A stretch of 64,000 nucleotides of DNA from an uncultured SAR86 cluster bacterium (GTDB taxonomy: Bacteria > Pseudomonadota > Gammaproteobacteria > Magnimaribacterales > D2472): assembly GCA_902541175.1 (NCBI GenBank), contig CACBPP010000004.1, positions 1 through 64,000 on the forward strand. The letters run 5' to 3'. A program made the position numbers and the translations under genes. Shown here piece by piece: positions 28,324 through 37,016 of this stretch (position 1 is the stretch's first letter; each line of letters starts with the position of its first letter). Under the pieces are notes generated by a model. That model did not search any database. It had not been told where the DNA came from and was given only the letters and a program-made list of their open reading frames with translations.

Positions 28324-29151
28324 CTAATTAATAAATGAAAAGTTCATTAAATTTAATACAAAATAGATCAAAGAACTAAGTATCAAAAAAGACCCGAATG
28401 GCAACTCGCCATTAACTGCCTTCTTAGAAAATATAAAATAAAGACACCCCAAAAAAGATCCTATAAACAATATTGCTGGTAATGCGATTGGACCATGGAT
28501 TGAACCAATTCCTCCAAATAAGATAAAGTCTCCTCCACCAATACCATCCTTTTTCTTTATAACTTTAAATATAAGATTTATTAACCAAAGTGAAGAGTAA
28601 CCAAAAAAAAGGCCATAAAACGCAAAAGAAATTGGCCTGATGCCTAAGATCAAAAAAGTTTCATCTATGAATAATTGATATTGAGCATTAAAAGTTATTC
28701 CTAAAAGTACTATTAATAAATTTATGTATACAGGTAGATATAAATATTTATAATCAAGAAAAAATAGTATGTAGAAACAAAAAATAATTACTGTATAGAC
28801 AATAGTTGATAGACCAATTCCATAGTTAGTTGTAAGTAAAATACCAATTAATAAAAAAAATATTTCTGTAAACGGATAAAATTTTGAAATATTTGAATTA
28901 CAAAACTTACATTTTCCACTTTGAATCATAAACCCAAACAAAGGTATCAAATTAATAGCATCAATTTTTTTAGAACATGAAGGACAACAAGATCTTATTT
29001 TAGATAAAGGAAATGGGCTGTTAGGAGCAAGCCTAAAAATTATTGACGAACAGAAACTGCCAATCGATAAAAAAAATATTGAAATTATTATTAAATCAAT
29101 AATTGAAAAAGAACTTAGACTTATAAAAACTGGATTATAGATATTAATCAA
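28324..29151 (-). CDS. pilD: Prepilin peptidase (A24 family)
   Basis: CPSCSKKIDAINLIPLFGFMIQSGKCKFCNSNIS zinc-type CxxC pairs; GGGDFILFGGIG catalytic-type motif; multi-TM; TTG start. Confidence 0.88.
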   Translation of the reverse strand: MINIYNPVFISLSSFSIIDLIIISIFFLSIGSFCSSIIFRLAPNSPFPLSKIRSCCPSCSKKIDAINLIPLFGFMIQSGKCKFCNSNISKFYPFTEIFFLLIGILLTTNYGIGLSTIVYTVIIFCFYILFFLDYKYLYLPVYINLLIVLLGITFNAQYQLFIDETFLILGIRPISFAFYGLFFGYSSLWLINLIFKVIKKKDGIGGGDFILFGGIGSIHGPIALPAILFIGSFLGCLYFIFSKKAVNGELPFGSFLILSSLIYFVLNLMNFSFIN

Positions 29152-29154
29152 TTT

Positions 29155-29241
29155 CTACTTTTTTGTAATATAAAAACAAAATGTTAAAAGGAATAAAACA
29201 GGCAATGCATAAGCACCAATTATCAACAATTTATCAATCAC
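29155..29241 (-). CDS. Putative 28-aa single-TM small protein
   Basis: Read directly: GTG-start VIDKLLIIGAYALPVLFLLTFCFYITKK*, overlaps the end of ggt, SD-like AGGGA upstream; absent from supplied ORF track. Confidence 0.45.
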   Translation of the reverse strand: MIDKLLIIGAYALPVLFLLTFCFYITKK

Positions 29242-30979
29242 TTATATTCCCTGAAGCTAATGCATCCACTCGTCTAAAATCTCCATATCCATAATAAATA
29301 CCATCTTTAAACATTATAGTTTGAAGACAAGTCAATGGTAGCTTTGATTCAGTTTTATACCCCATCTTTTTTAGGTTTTTCTCAATTGAACTATCTAATG
29401 TAAATTCGTATTCAAGAATATCTGGATACCACTGATGATGTATTCTTTTTGCTGCAGTTGTATCTTCTAAGTCCATATCAAAATCTATAATGTTTAAAAT
29501 TGATTGCAATACTGCTGATATTATCCTTGCTCCTCCTGGACTTCCAGTCGTAAAAAATAATTCCTTATCTTTTAGAACTATTGTTGGAGTCATTGAACTC
29601 AAAGGTCTCTTAAATGGAATTATTTCATTAGCTTCTGCTCCTAGTAAATTAAATTGATTTGGTATTCCTGGGGCTGCAGAAAAATCATCCATTTCGTTAT
29701 TCATTAATATTCCAGTTCCTTCAATAACAACCTTTGAACCAAATGTAGAATTTAAAGTGTATGTCATAGAAATCACATTACCTGTTTTATCTACTACAGA
29801 AAAATGAGTTGTTTCATGACTTTCACCATCCATATATTTTCCAGGATTGATTTCATTAACAGGTGTCAATTTTCCAATTTGAATATTTTTATTGATGTCA
29901 TTAGCATATTTTTTACTGGTTATTTTTTTAATAGGAACATCATAAAAATCCGGGTCACCTAAATATTTTGATCTGTCCGCATATGCAAATTTCATTACTT
30001 CAGTCAATAAATTTATATACTCTAGTGAGTTATGACCAATTTTTTTTATGTCATAATTTTCAAGTATGTTTAGCATTTGTATTACGTGAAGACCTCCTGA
30101 GGAGGGTGGTCCCATAGTAATAATCTCAGTATCTCTATAATTTGAGATTAACGGCTCTCTCCAAACTGGAGAGTAATTTTTTAGATCTGATTTTGAAATA
30201 AGACCATTATTTTTTTTAATTTCACTAGATATCTTCTCAGCAATTTCACCTTCGTAAAATCCTTTCCTTCCCTTAGATGCAATTATTTTAAGAGTATTTG
30301 CTAAATCCTTTTGAACAAGAGTTTTATTTTTGAAATTAGGATAATGTAATTGAAATATTTCTTTAGTTTCTGAAAATAAAGATAGGGATTCACTATATCT
30401 TAATAATATATCTGCTAGAAATGGAGTTATTTCAAACCCATTTTCTGCATAATAAATAGCATCTTCGATTAATTCATCCCATGGCAATGAACCAAATTTT
30501 TGATGAACCTCCCATAAACCGGCCACTGTTCCTGGAACGCCAATTGCTAAATAACCAACTGTAGATAGGTTTTTATCATTAAAAGAACCATCTTTATTTA
30601 AATACATATCTTTTGTTGATAGTTCAGGAGCTTTTTCTCTAAAGTCTATGGTGTAAGGCTGTTCTGTTTCTTTATCATAAACCACCATAAATCCGCCTCC
30701 ACCAATATTGCCTGCTCTTGGCAAAACTACTGCAAGTGTGAAAGCAACCGCAATAGATGCATCATATGCATTACCTCCTCGATTTAGAATTTTCTCTCCA
30801 ACTTGAGTAGCCAAGAAATGCTGAGTTGTTATCATTCCGTTTTTACTAGAGGCTATCTCTTTTTGAGCAGGTTCGTAACCTAAGGAATTAAGGTAAGCTA
30901 TAGGCTCTATTGCATAAAGGTATGTTGATGCAATAACAGCAACAACAAGCGAAATATTTTTATTATTTAAAACTTTCAT
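29234..30979 (-). CDS. ggt: Gamma-glutamyltransferase
   Basis: GNIGGGGFMVVYDKE; THFSVVDKTGNVISMTYTLNSTFGS; PLSSMTPTIVLKD; start set at ATG 30979 (MKVLNNKN) rather than track start 31045. Confidence 0.92.
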   Translation of the reverse strand: MKVLNNKNISLVVAVIASTYLYAIEPIAYLNSLGYEPAQKEIASSKNGMITTQHFLATQVGEKILNRGGNAYDASIAVAFTLAVVLPRAGNIGGGGFMVVYDKETEQPYTIDFREKAPELSTKDMYLNKDGSFNDKNLSTVGYLAIGVPGTVAGLWEVHQKFGSLPWDELIEDAIYYAENGFEITPFLADILLRYSESLSLFSETKEIFQLHYPNFKNKTLVQKDLANTLKIIASKGRKGFYEGEIAEKISSEIKKNNGLISKSDLKNYSPVWREPLISNYRDTEIITMGPPSSGGLHVIQMLNILENYDIKKIGHNSLEYINLLTEVMKFAYADRSKYLGDPDFYDVPIKKITSKKYANDINKNIQIGKLTPVNEINPGKYMDGESHETTHFSVVDKTGNVISMTYTLNSTFGSKVVIEGTGILMNNEMDDFSAAPGIPNQFNLLGAEANEIIPFKRPLSSMTPTIVLKDKELFFTTGSPGGARIISAVLQSILNIIDFDMDLEDTTAAKRIHHQWYPDILEYEFTLDSSIEKNLKKMGYKTESKLPLTCLQTIMFKDGIYYGYGDFRRVDALASGNISD

Positions 30980-32582
30980 TAGCAATATTTTTGGCCCATT
31001 TATAATTTGCCTTGCCATTCGGAGCACGCTCAACTTGTTCCACAAATATTACTTTCTTAGGTAGTTTATAGCCAGCAATATATGATCTGGTTGCATCTAC
31101 TAGCGAATCTTCATTAATATCTTTATTTTTTTCAAGAGAGACAACAGCTACCACTTTTTGACCAAATTTTTCGTCATCAACTCCAACAACAAGACAATCA
31201 AAGACTTCATCATTTCTTTTAATAGCTTCTTCTACTTCTTCGGGATATATTTTCTCTCCTGCAGAATTTATACAATTACTTCCTCGTCCTAGAAGAGTTA
31301 TTGTTCCATCTTCTTCAAGTTTGGCATAATCACCAGGAAAGCTATATCTAACTCCGTTTACTTCTCTAAATGTTTCTGCAGATTTTTTTTCATCTTTATA
31401 ATAACCAACTGGAACAAGACCACTTGTTCCAATTAGACCAATTTTTTCTGAACCTGGCTGTAGAATTTCACCATCATCAGCAATTATTATTACACCTGGG
31501 TTTATTGAAAATTTTGCAGTCTTTGGAGGGTTGTCTCTTGTAGATACCGAACTACCCATGCCTCCTTCTGTTGATCCCATGGTATCCATCAACATCATAT
31601 CATGATGCCTTAAAAGACCATTCTTAATTTCTTCGCTCCACATAACACCACTAGAAATAATAACTTTAACACTACTTAAATCATATGGCTTTCCGCTTTC
31701 TTCTGCTCTATCCAAAGCATCTAACATTGGTTTTGCAAATGCATCACCAACAATAACAATATTTGTAGTTCCTGTATCTTCAACTTGTGTCCACATTTGA
31801 TCCGGATCAAATCCTAAATTACGGGATGTAACTGCTGTACCACCAAGAAGAAGAGGTAAAAAAGCGCCAAGCCACATTCCTGTTCCATGCATAAGCGGAC
31901 ACCCAATCAAACTTTTTATGAATGTATTGTCTTTTTTAAAGTTATGTATTTGTTCCTCTAGATTATTTATATCTTCTGGAACGTCATAACCCATTGCTTT
32001 CAATGTTCTAAAAAGAAAAACCAAGAATTCGCCTTGTTTATACATTACTCCTTTTGGCATTCCAGTTGTTCCGCCTGTATAGAGCATATAAATGGTATTT
32101 GGATCTCTATGAATTCTTTCCATAGGATCACAGCTATCAAGAAGCTCTTCAAACTTTAGTGAGTCTTCAAATTCTGATTTAGTACCATCAGCAATTTCAA
32201 TCCAGGCTTTAATATTAGGAAGCGAGCCTGAAATCTCTTTAATTCTGCTGCTGTAACATGCATGATAAAAGACAGCCTCTGAATCAGAGTTATCTAGAAG
32301 ATAAATTAACTCTTCAGCAACATACCTATAGTTAACATTAATAGGGACACCACCAATCTTGAAAATTGCATTTTGACCGATAAGATATTCATTTGAATTA
32401 TTTAGATAAAGTCCAGCCTTTGAATTTGGACCTAATCCTGCATTTTTTAATGCTGTTGCAATCTTACTCGATTGAAAATCATAATCTTTCCAAGAAATAA
32501 TTTCGTCACCACATATCAAGGCGTCATTTTCAGGAACGATATCTGAAATCATCTCCCAGACTGATGCAAAGTCTAAATTCAT
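30963..32582 (-). CDS. Acyl-CoA synthetase (AMP-binding)
   Basis: MLYTGGTTGMPKGVMYKQG; GRGSNCINSAGEKIYPEEVEE; PNGKANYKW. Confidence 0.9.
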   Translation of the reverse strand: MNLDFASVWEMISDIVPENDALICGDEIISWKDYDFQSSKIATALKNAGLGPNSKAGLYLNNSNEYLIGQNAIFKIGGVPINVNYRYVAEELIYLLDNSDSEAVFYHACYSSRIKEISGSLPNIKAWIEIADGTKSEFEDSLKFEELLDSCDPMERIHRDPNTIYMLYTGGTTGMPKGVMYKQGEFLVFLFRTLKAMGYDVPEDINNLEEQIHNFKKDNTFIKSLIGCPLMHGTGMWLGAFLPLLLGGTAVTSRNLGFDPDQMWTQVEDTGTTNIVIVGDAFAKPMLDALDRAEESGKPYDLSSVKVIISSGVMWSEEIKNGLLRHHDMMLMDTMGSTEGGMGSSVSTRDNPPKTAKFSINPGVIIIADDGEILQPGSEKIGLIGTSGLVPVGYYKDEKKSAETFREVNGVRYSFPGDYAKLEEDGTITLLGRGSNCINSAGEKIYPEEVEEAIKRNDEVFDCLVVGVDDEKFGQKVVAVVSLEKNKDINEDSLVDATRSYIAGYKLPKKVIFVEQVERAPNGKANYKWAKNIANESFK

Positions 32583-32614
32583 TTCATTCTCCTCTATAAA
32601 GCTAATGTTTTAAT

Positions 32615-32637
32615 ATGCTATATATTAAATATAGTAT
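32615..32637. promoter_or_regulatory. Inverted repeat between divergent acyl-CoA synthetase genes
   Basis: ATGCTATATATTAAATATAGTAT: CTATA-TATTAAA-TATAG core with AT/AT flanks. Confidence 0.45.
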
Positions 32638-32683
32638 CGTTATAGTAATATTTATAAAAGTAAAATAATATCCATCACATAAA

Positions 32684-34366
32684 ATGACAGATTCAAATCA
32701 ATTATTCAATGAAATCGTATCTGAATTAACCAAACCTGGCCAAATTTTTGAAACACGAGAAATTAAGCATGAAAACGGTAATTCTTTCAGCGAATATGTA
32801 ACTTTTCCTGATAATTTGAAAGGGTATTTTGACTTCGGTTTACTTCATGCAGATAAAGATTTTTTAGTTTATGAGTCGGAGAGACATACTTTTAAAGAAA
32901 CAATCTCAAAGGCAGCTCAAGTTGGAAACGCTCTTATCGAAGAGGGGATTCAAAAAGGGGACAGAGTTGCAATATGTATGCAAAACAATCCAGAGTTTAT
33001 TTTTGCATATATGGGCATTGTTGGAATAGGCGCAGTTTGTGTTCCATTAAATTCTTGGTGGGTTCCTGATGAAATAATTTACGCAATGGAGCATTGCGAT
33101 GCAAAAGTTTTATTTGGAGATCAAAAAAGATTAAAAGGACTTGAATCTTTAACAAATGTAAAGAAAATCATAACCACCTACACGCCTGATGATAGCTTCG
33201 AATCATTTGATGATTTTACAAAAAATCACTCTGAAGAATGGCCCGATATTGATATTAATAGAGATGACCATGCAATAATTTACTATACTTCTGGATCAAC
33301 CGGGAAGCCAAAAGGAGTCTTATCGTCACAACGTGGAGTTATATCTTCCATGTTTAGTTGGGCATTTATTTCAACTGTTTTAAGTCAAAGAGAAGCAAGA
33401 CTTGGTAAAGACGCCACTCCATTGGCAAGTTCAGAATCTTCAATTCTATTATGCGTTCCTTTATTTCATGCCACTGGAAGTCATGTTGCATTTCTAATGT
33501 CTATTTTGGTTGGGAGAAAGGTTGTTATGATGAAAAAATGGGACGCTGGTGATGCAATTAGACTAATTAGTGAAGAAAAAGTATCGGATATAACTGGAGT
33601 TCCCACGCAAACTTGGGAGTTATTGAATCATCCAGATAGAGATAAATATGATCTTTCCTCTTTAAAAGTATTAGGTGGAGGAGGTGGTCCAAGGCCAGCA
33701 GAGCATGTAAAACTTTTAGATGAGAATTTTAAAGGAAGGCCTGGTATTGGATACGGATTAACAGAAACAAATGCATTAGGAACACTTGCAAGCGGCGATG
33801 AATATATTCAAAATCCATCTTCTGCTGGCAGAGTTGTTCCACCATTAACAGAAATAAAAATAATTGACTCGAATTGGAATGAATTACCTGAAGGTGAAAT
33901 CGGTGAAGTTGCAATTAAATCTCAATCAAATATGTTGGGATATTGGAAAAATGAAGATGCGACAAAAGAATGTATGAACAATGAAGGATGGTTTAAATCA
34001 GGAGATATGGGTAAATTTGATGGTCCTTTTTTATACATCGTGGACAGAATTAAAGATATGGTAATTAGAGGTGGTGAAAATATTGCATGCCCTGAAGTTG
34101 AAAATGCTATATATGAACATCCAGATGTTCTTGAAGCATCAGTTTTTGGAATTCCTGATGAAAGACTGGGAGAAATTTTATGCTCAGCAGTAGTCTTAAG
34201 AGAAGGATCTAATCTAAATAAAGATGATTTAGTAAAGTTTTTATCTGACAAATTGGCAGCATTTAAAATTCCAGCTTTAATTAAATTTATGGACTCAAAT
34301 CTTCCTCTTGTAGCATCTGGGAAATTTGACAAGCCAGCTCTAAGAGAAATTTTTACTCAAGAGTAA
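32684..34366 (+). CDS. Acyl-CoA synthetase/fatty acid-CoA ligase (AMP-binding)
   Basis: IIYYTSGSTGKPKGVLSSQ; GYGLTETNALG; GGENIACPEVENAIYEHP. Confidence 0.92.
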   Translation: MTDSNQLFNEIVSELTKPGQIFETREIKHENGNSFSEYVTFPDNLKGYFDFGLLHADKDFLVYESERHTFKETISKAAQVGNALIEEGIQKGDRVAICMQNNPEFIFAYMGIVGIGAVCVPLNSWWVPDEIIYAMEHCDAKVLFGDQKRLKGLESLTNVKKIITTYTPDDSFESFDDFTKNHSEEWPDIDINRDDHAIIYYTSGSTGKPKGVLSSQRGVISSMFSWAFISTVLSQREARLGKDATPLASSESSILLCVPLFHATGSHVAFLMSILVGRKVVMMKKWDAGDAIRLISEEKVSDITGVPTQTWELLNHPDRDKYDLSSLKVLGGGGGPRPAEHVKLLDENFKGRPGIGYGLTETNALGTLASGDEYIQNPSSAGRVVPPLTEIKIIDSNWNELPEGEIGEVAIKSQSNMLGYWKNEDATKECMNNEGWFKSGDMGKFDGPFLYIVDRIKDMVIRGGENIACPEVENAIYEHPDVLEASVFGIPDERLGEILCSAVVLREGSNLNKDDLVKFLSDKLAAFKIPALIKFMDSNLPLVASGKFDKPALREIFTQE

Positions 34367-34436
34367 ATTATTTTTATTTTTTACTTTCAAAATATCAAAA
34401 AAAAAGTAAAAATACATTTTAAATATTGGGGTAACT

Positions 34437-35123
34437 GTGAATATATTAGTTATTGAAGATGAGCCAGATATAAGAAAAAATCTGGAATATAATCTCTCAA
34501 GAGAAAACTATACTGTGACAAGTGCATCTTCATTATCTGAGGCACAATCTGTTTTAAATTCAAATAAGTATTCTTTGATTCTTTTAGATCTTATGTTGCC
34601 TGATGGTTCAGGTTTAGATTTGTGTAAAAAAATGAAATCTAATCCTGAGACAGAAACCATTCCAATAATTATCCTAACCGCTAAAGACGATGAGGTTGAT
34701 AAAGTGGTTGGTTTTGAATTAGGGGCTGATGATTATGTAACTAAACCTTTTAGTGTTCGAGAATTAATTTTAAGAATTAAAGCCATTTTAAAAAGAGGTC
34801 AAAAAAAAGAAGATGTTTTAGAGGTTGGGCGTCAATTTGGTGATCTAAGTATTGATGTTGAATCTCACGAAGTTCAAGTTAACAATGATCAAATAGATTT
34901 AACAGCTTTAGAATTTAGATTGTTGAGACAACTTGTTGATAGAAGAGGAAGAGTTCAATCTAGAGATCAGTTGCTCAGTGACGTTTGGGGTTACAGCTCT
35001 GAAGTTACAACAAGGACTGTTGATACTCACATAAAACGCCTTAGAGAAAAACTTGGGCCAATGGGTAAATATGTTCAAACTATTAGAGGCGTTGGCTATA
35101 AATTCTCTAGATCACCGGATTAG
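34437..35123 (+). CDS. phoB: Phosphate regulon response regulator PhoB-like (OmpR family)
   Basis: Receiver domain (VIEDEPDIRKNLEYNL, LLDLMLPDGSGLDL) plus winged helix ending RTVDTHIKRLREKLG...IRGVGYKF; followed by PhoR-like kinase. Confidence 0.85.
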   Translation: MNILVIEDEPDIRKNLEYNLSRENYTVTSASSLSEAQSVLNSNKYSLILLDLMLPDGSGLDLCKKMKSNPETETIPIIILTAKDDEVDKVVGFELGADDYVTKPFSVRELILRIKAILKRGQKKEDVLEVGRQFGDLSIDVESHEVQVNNDQIDLTALEFRLLRQLVDRRGRVQSRDQLLSDVWGYSSEVTTRTVDTHIKRLREKLGPMGKYVQTIRGVGYKFSRSPD

Positions 35124-35127
35124 ATAG

Positions 35128-36897
35128 ATGGGAATAGGATCCCGATTATTTTTAATTATCTTTATATCCCTAGGATTAGGTATTTTTGTTTCATACATTA
35201 TTGCTGAAAGAGATATCACCGATACCTTTCAAAAGCACATTATTAATGAGTTACAAAATCAAGCCTCTCTTCTTGTAGAAGTTGTTGATGAAGTTGATAC
35301 TATTGGAGATCTTAATGAAGCTGACTCTTTAGCTGACAGACTGGGTAGTGCTTCAAATTCTAGAATAACACTTATATTGTCTGATGGTAGAGTAATTGGT
35401 GACTCAGATGTTGATACTCAGAATATTAATGACATGGATAATCATATTAATAGACCTGAGGTTCAAGACGCTTTTTTAAAAGGAAGAGGCTGGTCTATTC
35501 GTTATAGCGATACCGTAAAACAACAGCAGATGTATTACGCTATTCTGGATAATAATGACGTGAGTCCAAATGTTATTAGAATAGCAGTTCCCTATGTAAA
35601 TGTTGATTCTGCAATAGGAAGTTTAAATCTTTCTATAATTTTAATTGCTTTGGTTGCTTTTATTGTTACATCAATAGCATCTGGTATAGCTGCGAACTAT
35701 GCCTACAGAAGTATTGCAGATCTAGCTTATGCAACTTCAAAAATTGCAGATGCAGATGGAAAGGCAAGAAAGAAAGACTTAAAAGCACTTCCTACTGAGA
35801 GGACTGATGAATTCGGTAATGTTGCCCAAAGTGTTTCACAAATCTCAGAGGAGCTTAAATCAAAAATCAATTTAATTGCTAAACAAAGAGATCAGTTTGG
35901 TTCAGTCTTAGATGATTTAGGAGAGGGTATTATAGTTGCTGATATAGATGGCAAAATCACATATGAAAATGAACAAGTGTCATTGATCTTAAATAAAAAT
36001 GAATTAGTTGGAAAAAAAATTACTGACCTTAATATCAAATCACTTAATTATTTATTAAAAAGGGCAAAAAAGAAAAAAAGAGCCGATATTGAATTTGAAA
36101 TTGAGTTAAACGATAGAAGTACAAGATGGGTTCTTGCAACAATAAATCAATCTAAAACTACAAAAGAATTTATTTTGGTTGTTCATGACATTACTCAACT
36201 AAGAAGATTTAGCTCTATGAGAAGAGATTTTATATCAAATGTTTCTCATGAATTAAGAACACCAGTAAGTGTTATCATGGCAAACTCTGAAACTCTTGTC
36301 GATGGTGCGCTTGATGACAAAAAACAGTCAAAAGTTTTTGCAAAGGCTATTTTACATAACGCTGAAAGACTTAGCGATATGGTATCTTCTTTACTTGATT
36401 TATCAAGAATCGATTATGGAGAGCTAAAACTAAACATTGAAGAACTCCCAATAAATGAACATATTAATAAAGCCATTGATTCTCTAAAAAATCTTGGCAA
36501 AAGAAAAAATATATCTATTACGTGCTCTTGCTCTAAAGGAAAAATAGTTTTAGCAGATAAAAATGCTCTTGAAAGAATTCTAAATAACCTAATTGAAAAT
36601 GCTTTTAAGTATTCTGATTCTCAATCGACAATCAATATCTCTACAAAAAAAGTAAAAGACCATTTGGAAATTAGTGTAAAAGACAGTGGAAGAGGCATTC
36701 CTGATGAAGAGCAAGACTTTTTATTTGATAGGTTTTACAGAACGGCTGAAGCTAGAGCAACTGAGGAAAAAGGAAGTGGTCTAGGTCTTGCTATTGTAAA
36801 AAATCTTGTAAATAATTTAAATGGTGAGGTTGGGGTAAAAAATGCAAAACCTCAGGGATCAATCTTTTGGTTTACTTTACCTTTAAAGATTTCATAA
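35128..36897 (+). CDS. phoR: Phosphate regulon sensor histidine kinase PhoR-like
   Basis: HAMP-PAS-HisKA (FISNVSHELRTPVSVI)-HATPase (GRGIPDEEQDFLFDRFYR, GSGLGLAIVKNL). Confidence 0.85.
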   Translation: MGIGSRLFLIIFISLGLGIFVSYIIAERDITDTFQKHIINELQNQASLLVEVVDEVDTIGDLNEADSLADRLGSASNSRITLILSDGRVIGDSDVDTQNINDMDNHINRPEVQDAFLKGRGWSIRYSDTVKQQQMYYAILDNNDVSPNVIRIAVPYVNVDSAIGSLNLSIILIALVAFIVTSIASGIAANYAYRSIADLAYATSKIADADGKARKKDLKALPTERTDEFGNVAQSVSQISEELKSKINLIAKQRDQFGSVLDDLGEGIIVADIDGKITYENEQVSLILNKNELVGKKITDLNIKSLNYLLKRAKKKKRADIEFEIELNDRSTRWVLATINQSKTTKEFILVVHDITQLRRFSSMRRDFISNVSHELRTPVSVIMANSETLVDGALDDKKQSKVFAKAILHNAERLSDMVSSLLDLSRIDYGELKLNIEELPINEHINKAIDSLKNLGKRKNISITCSCSKGKIVLADKNALERILNNLIENAFKYSDSQSTINISTKKVKDHLEISVKDSGRGIPDEEQDFLFDRFYRTAEARATEEKGSGLGLAIVKNLVNNLNGEVGVKNAKPQGSIFWFTLPLKIS

Positions 36898-36899
36898 AT

Positions 36900-36932
36900 C
36901 TGTAACAAATCTGAAATACTTAGTAACAAAAT
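36900..36932 (+). promoter_or_regulatory. Pho-box-like element
   Basis: CTGTAACAAAT-CTGAAATACTT-AGTAACAAAAT, three 11-nt units similar to the PhoB CTGTCAT-N4 direct-repeat consensus. Confidence 0.5.
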
Positions 36933-37016
36933 TGTTTTTTTAATTTTCGTTAAGTTCAATCTTTAGTAACTCAACTAGATTTAAATATCATTATGTAATC
37001 TCTGGAGGTGCTTATT

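Noticed and set aside
33922-34332. 136-aa minus-strand ORF inside acyl-CoA synthetase
   Set aside because: Antisense shadow of a well-supported CDS
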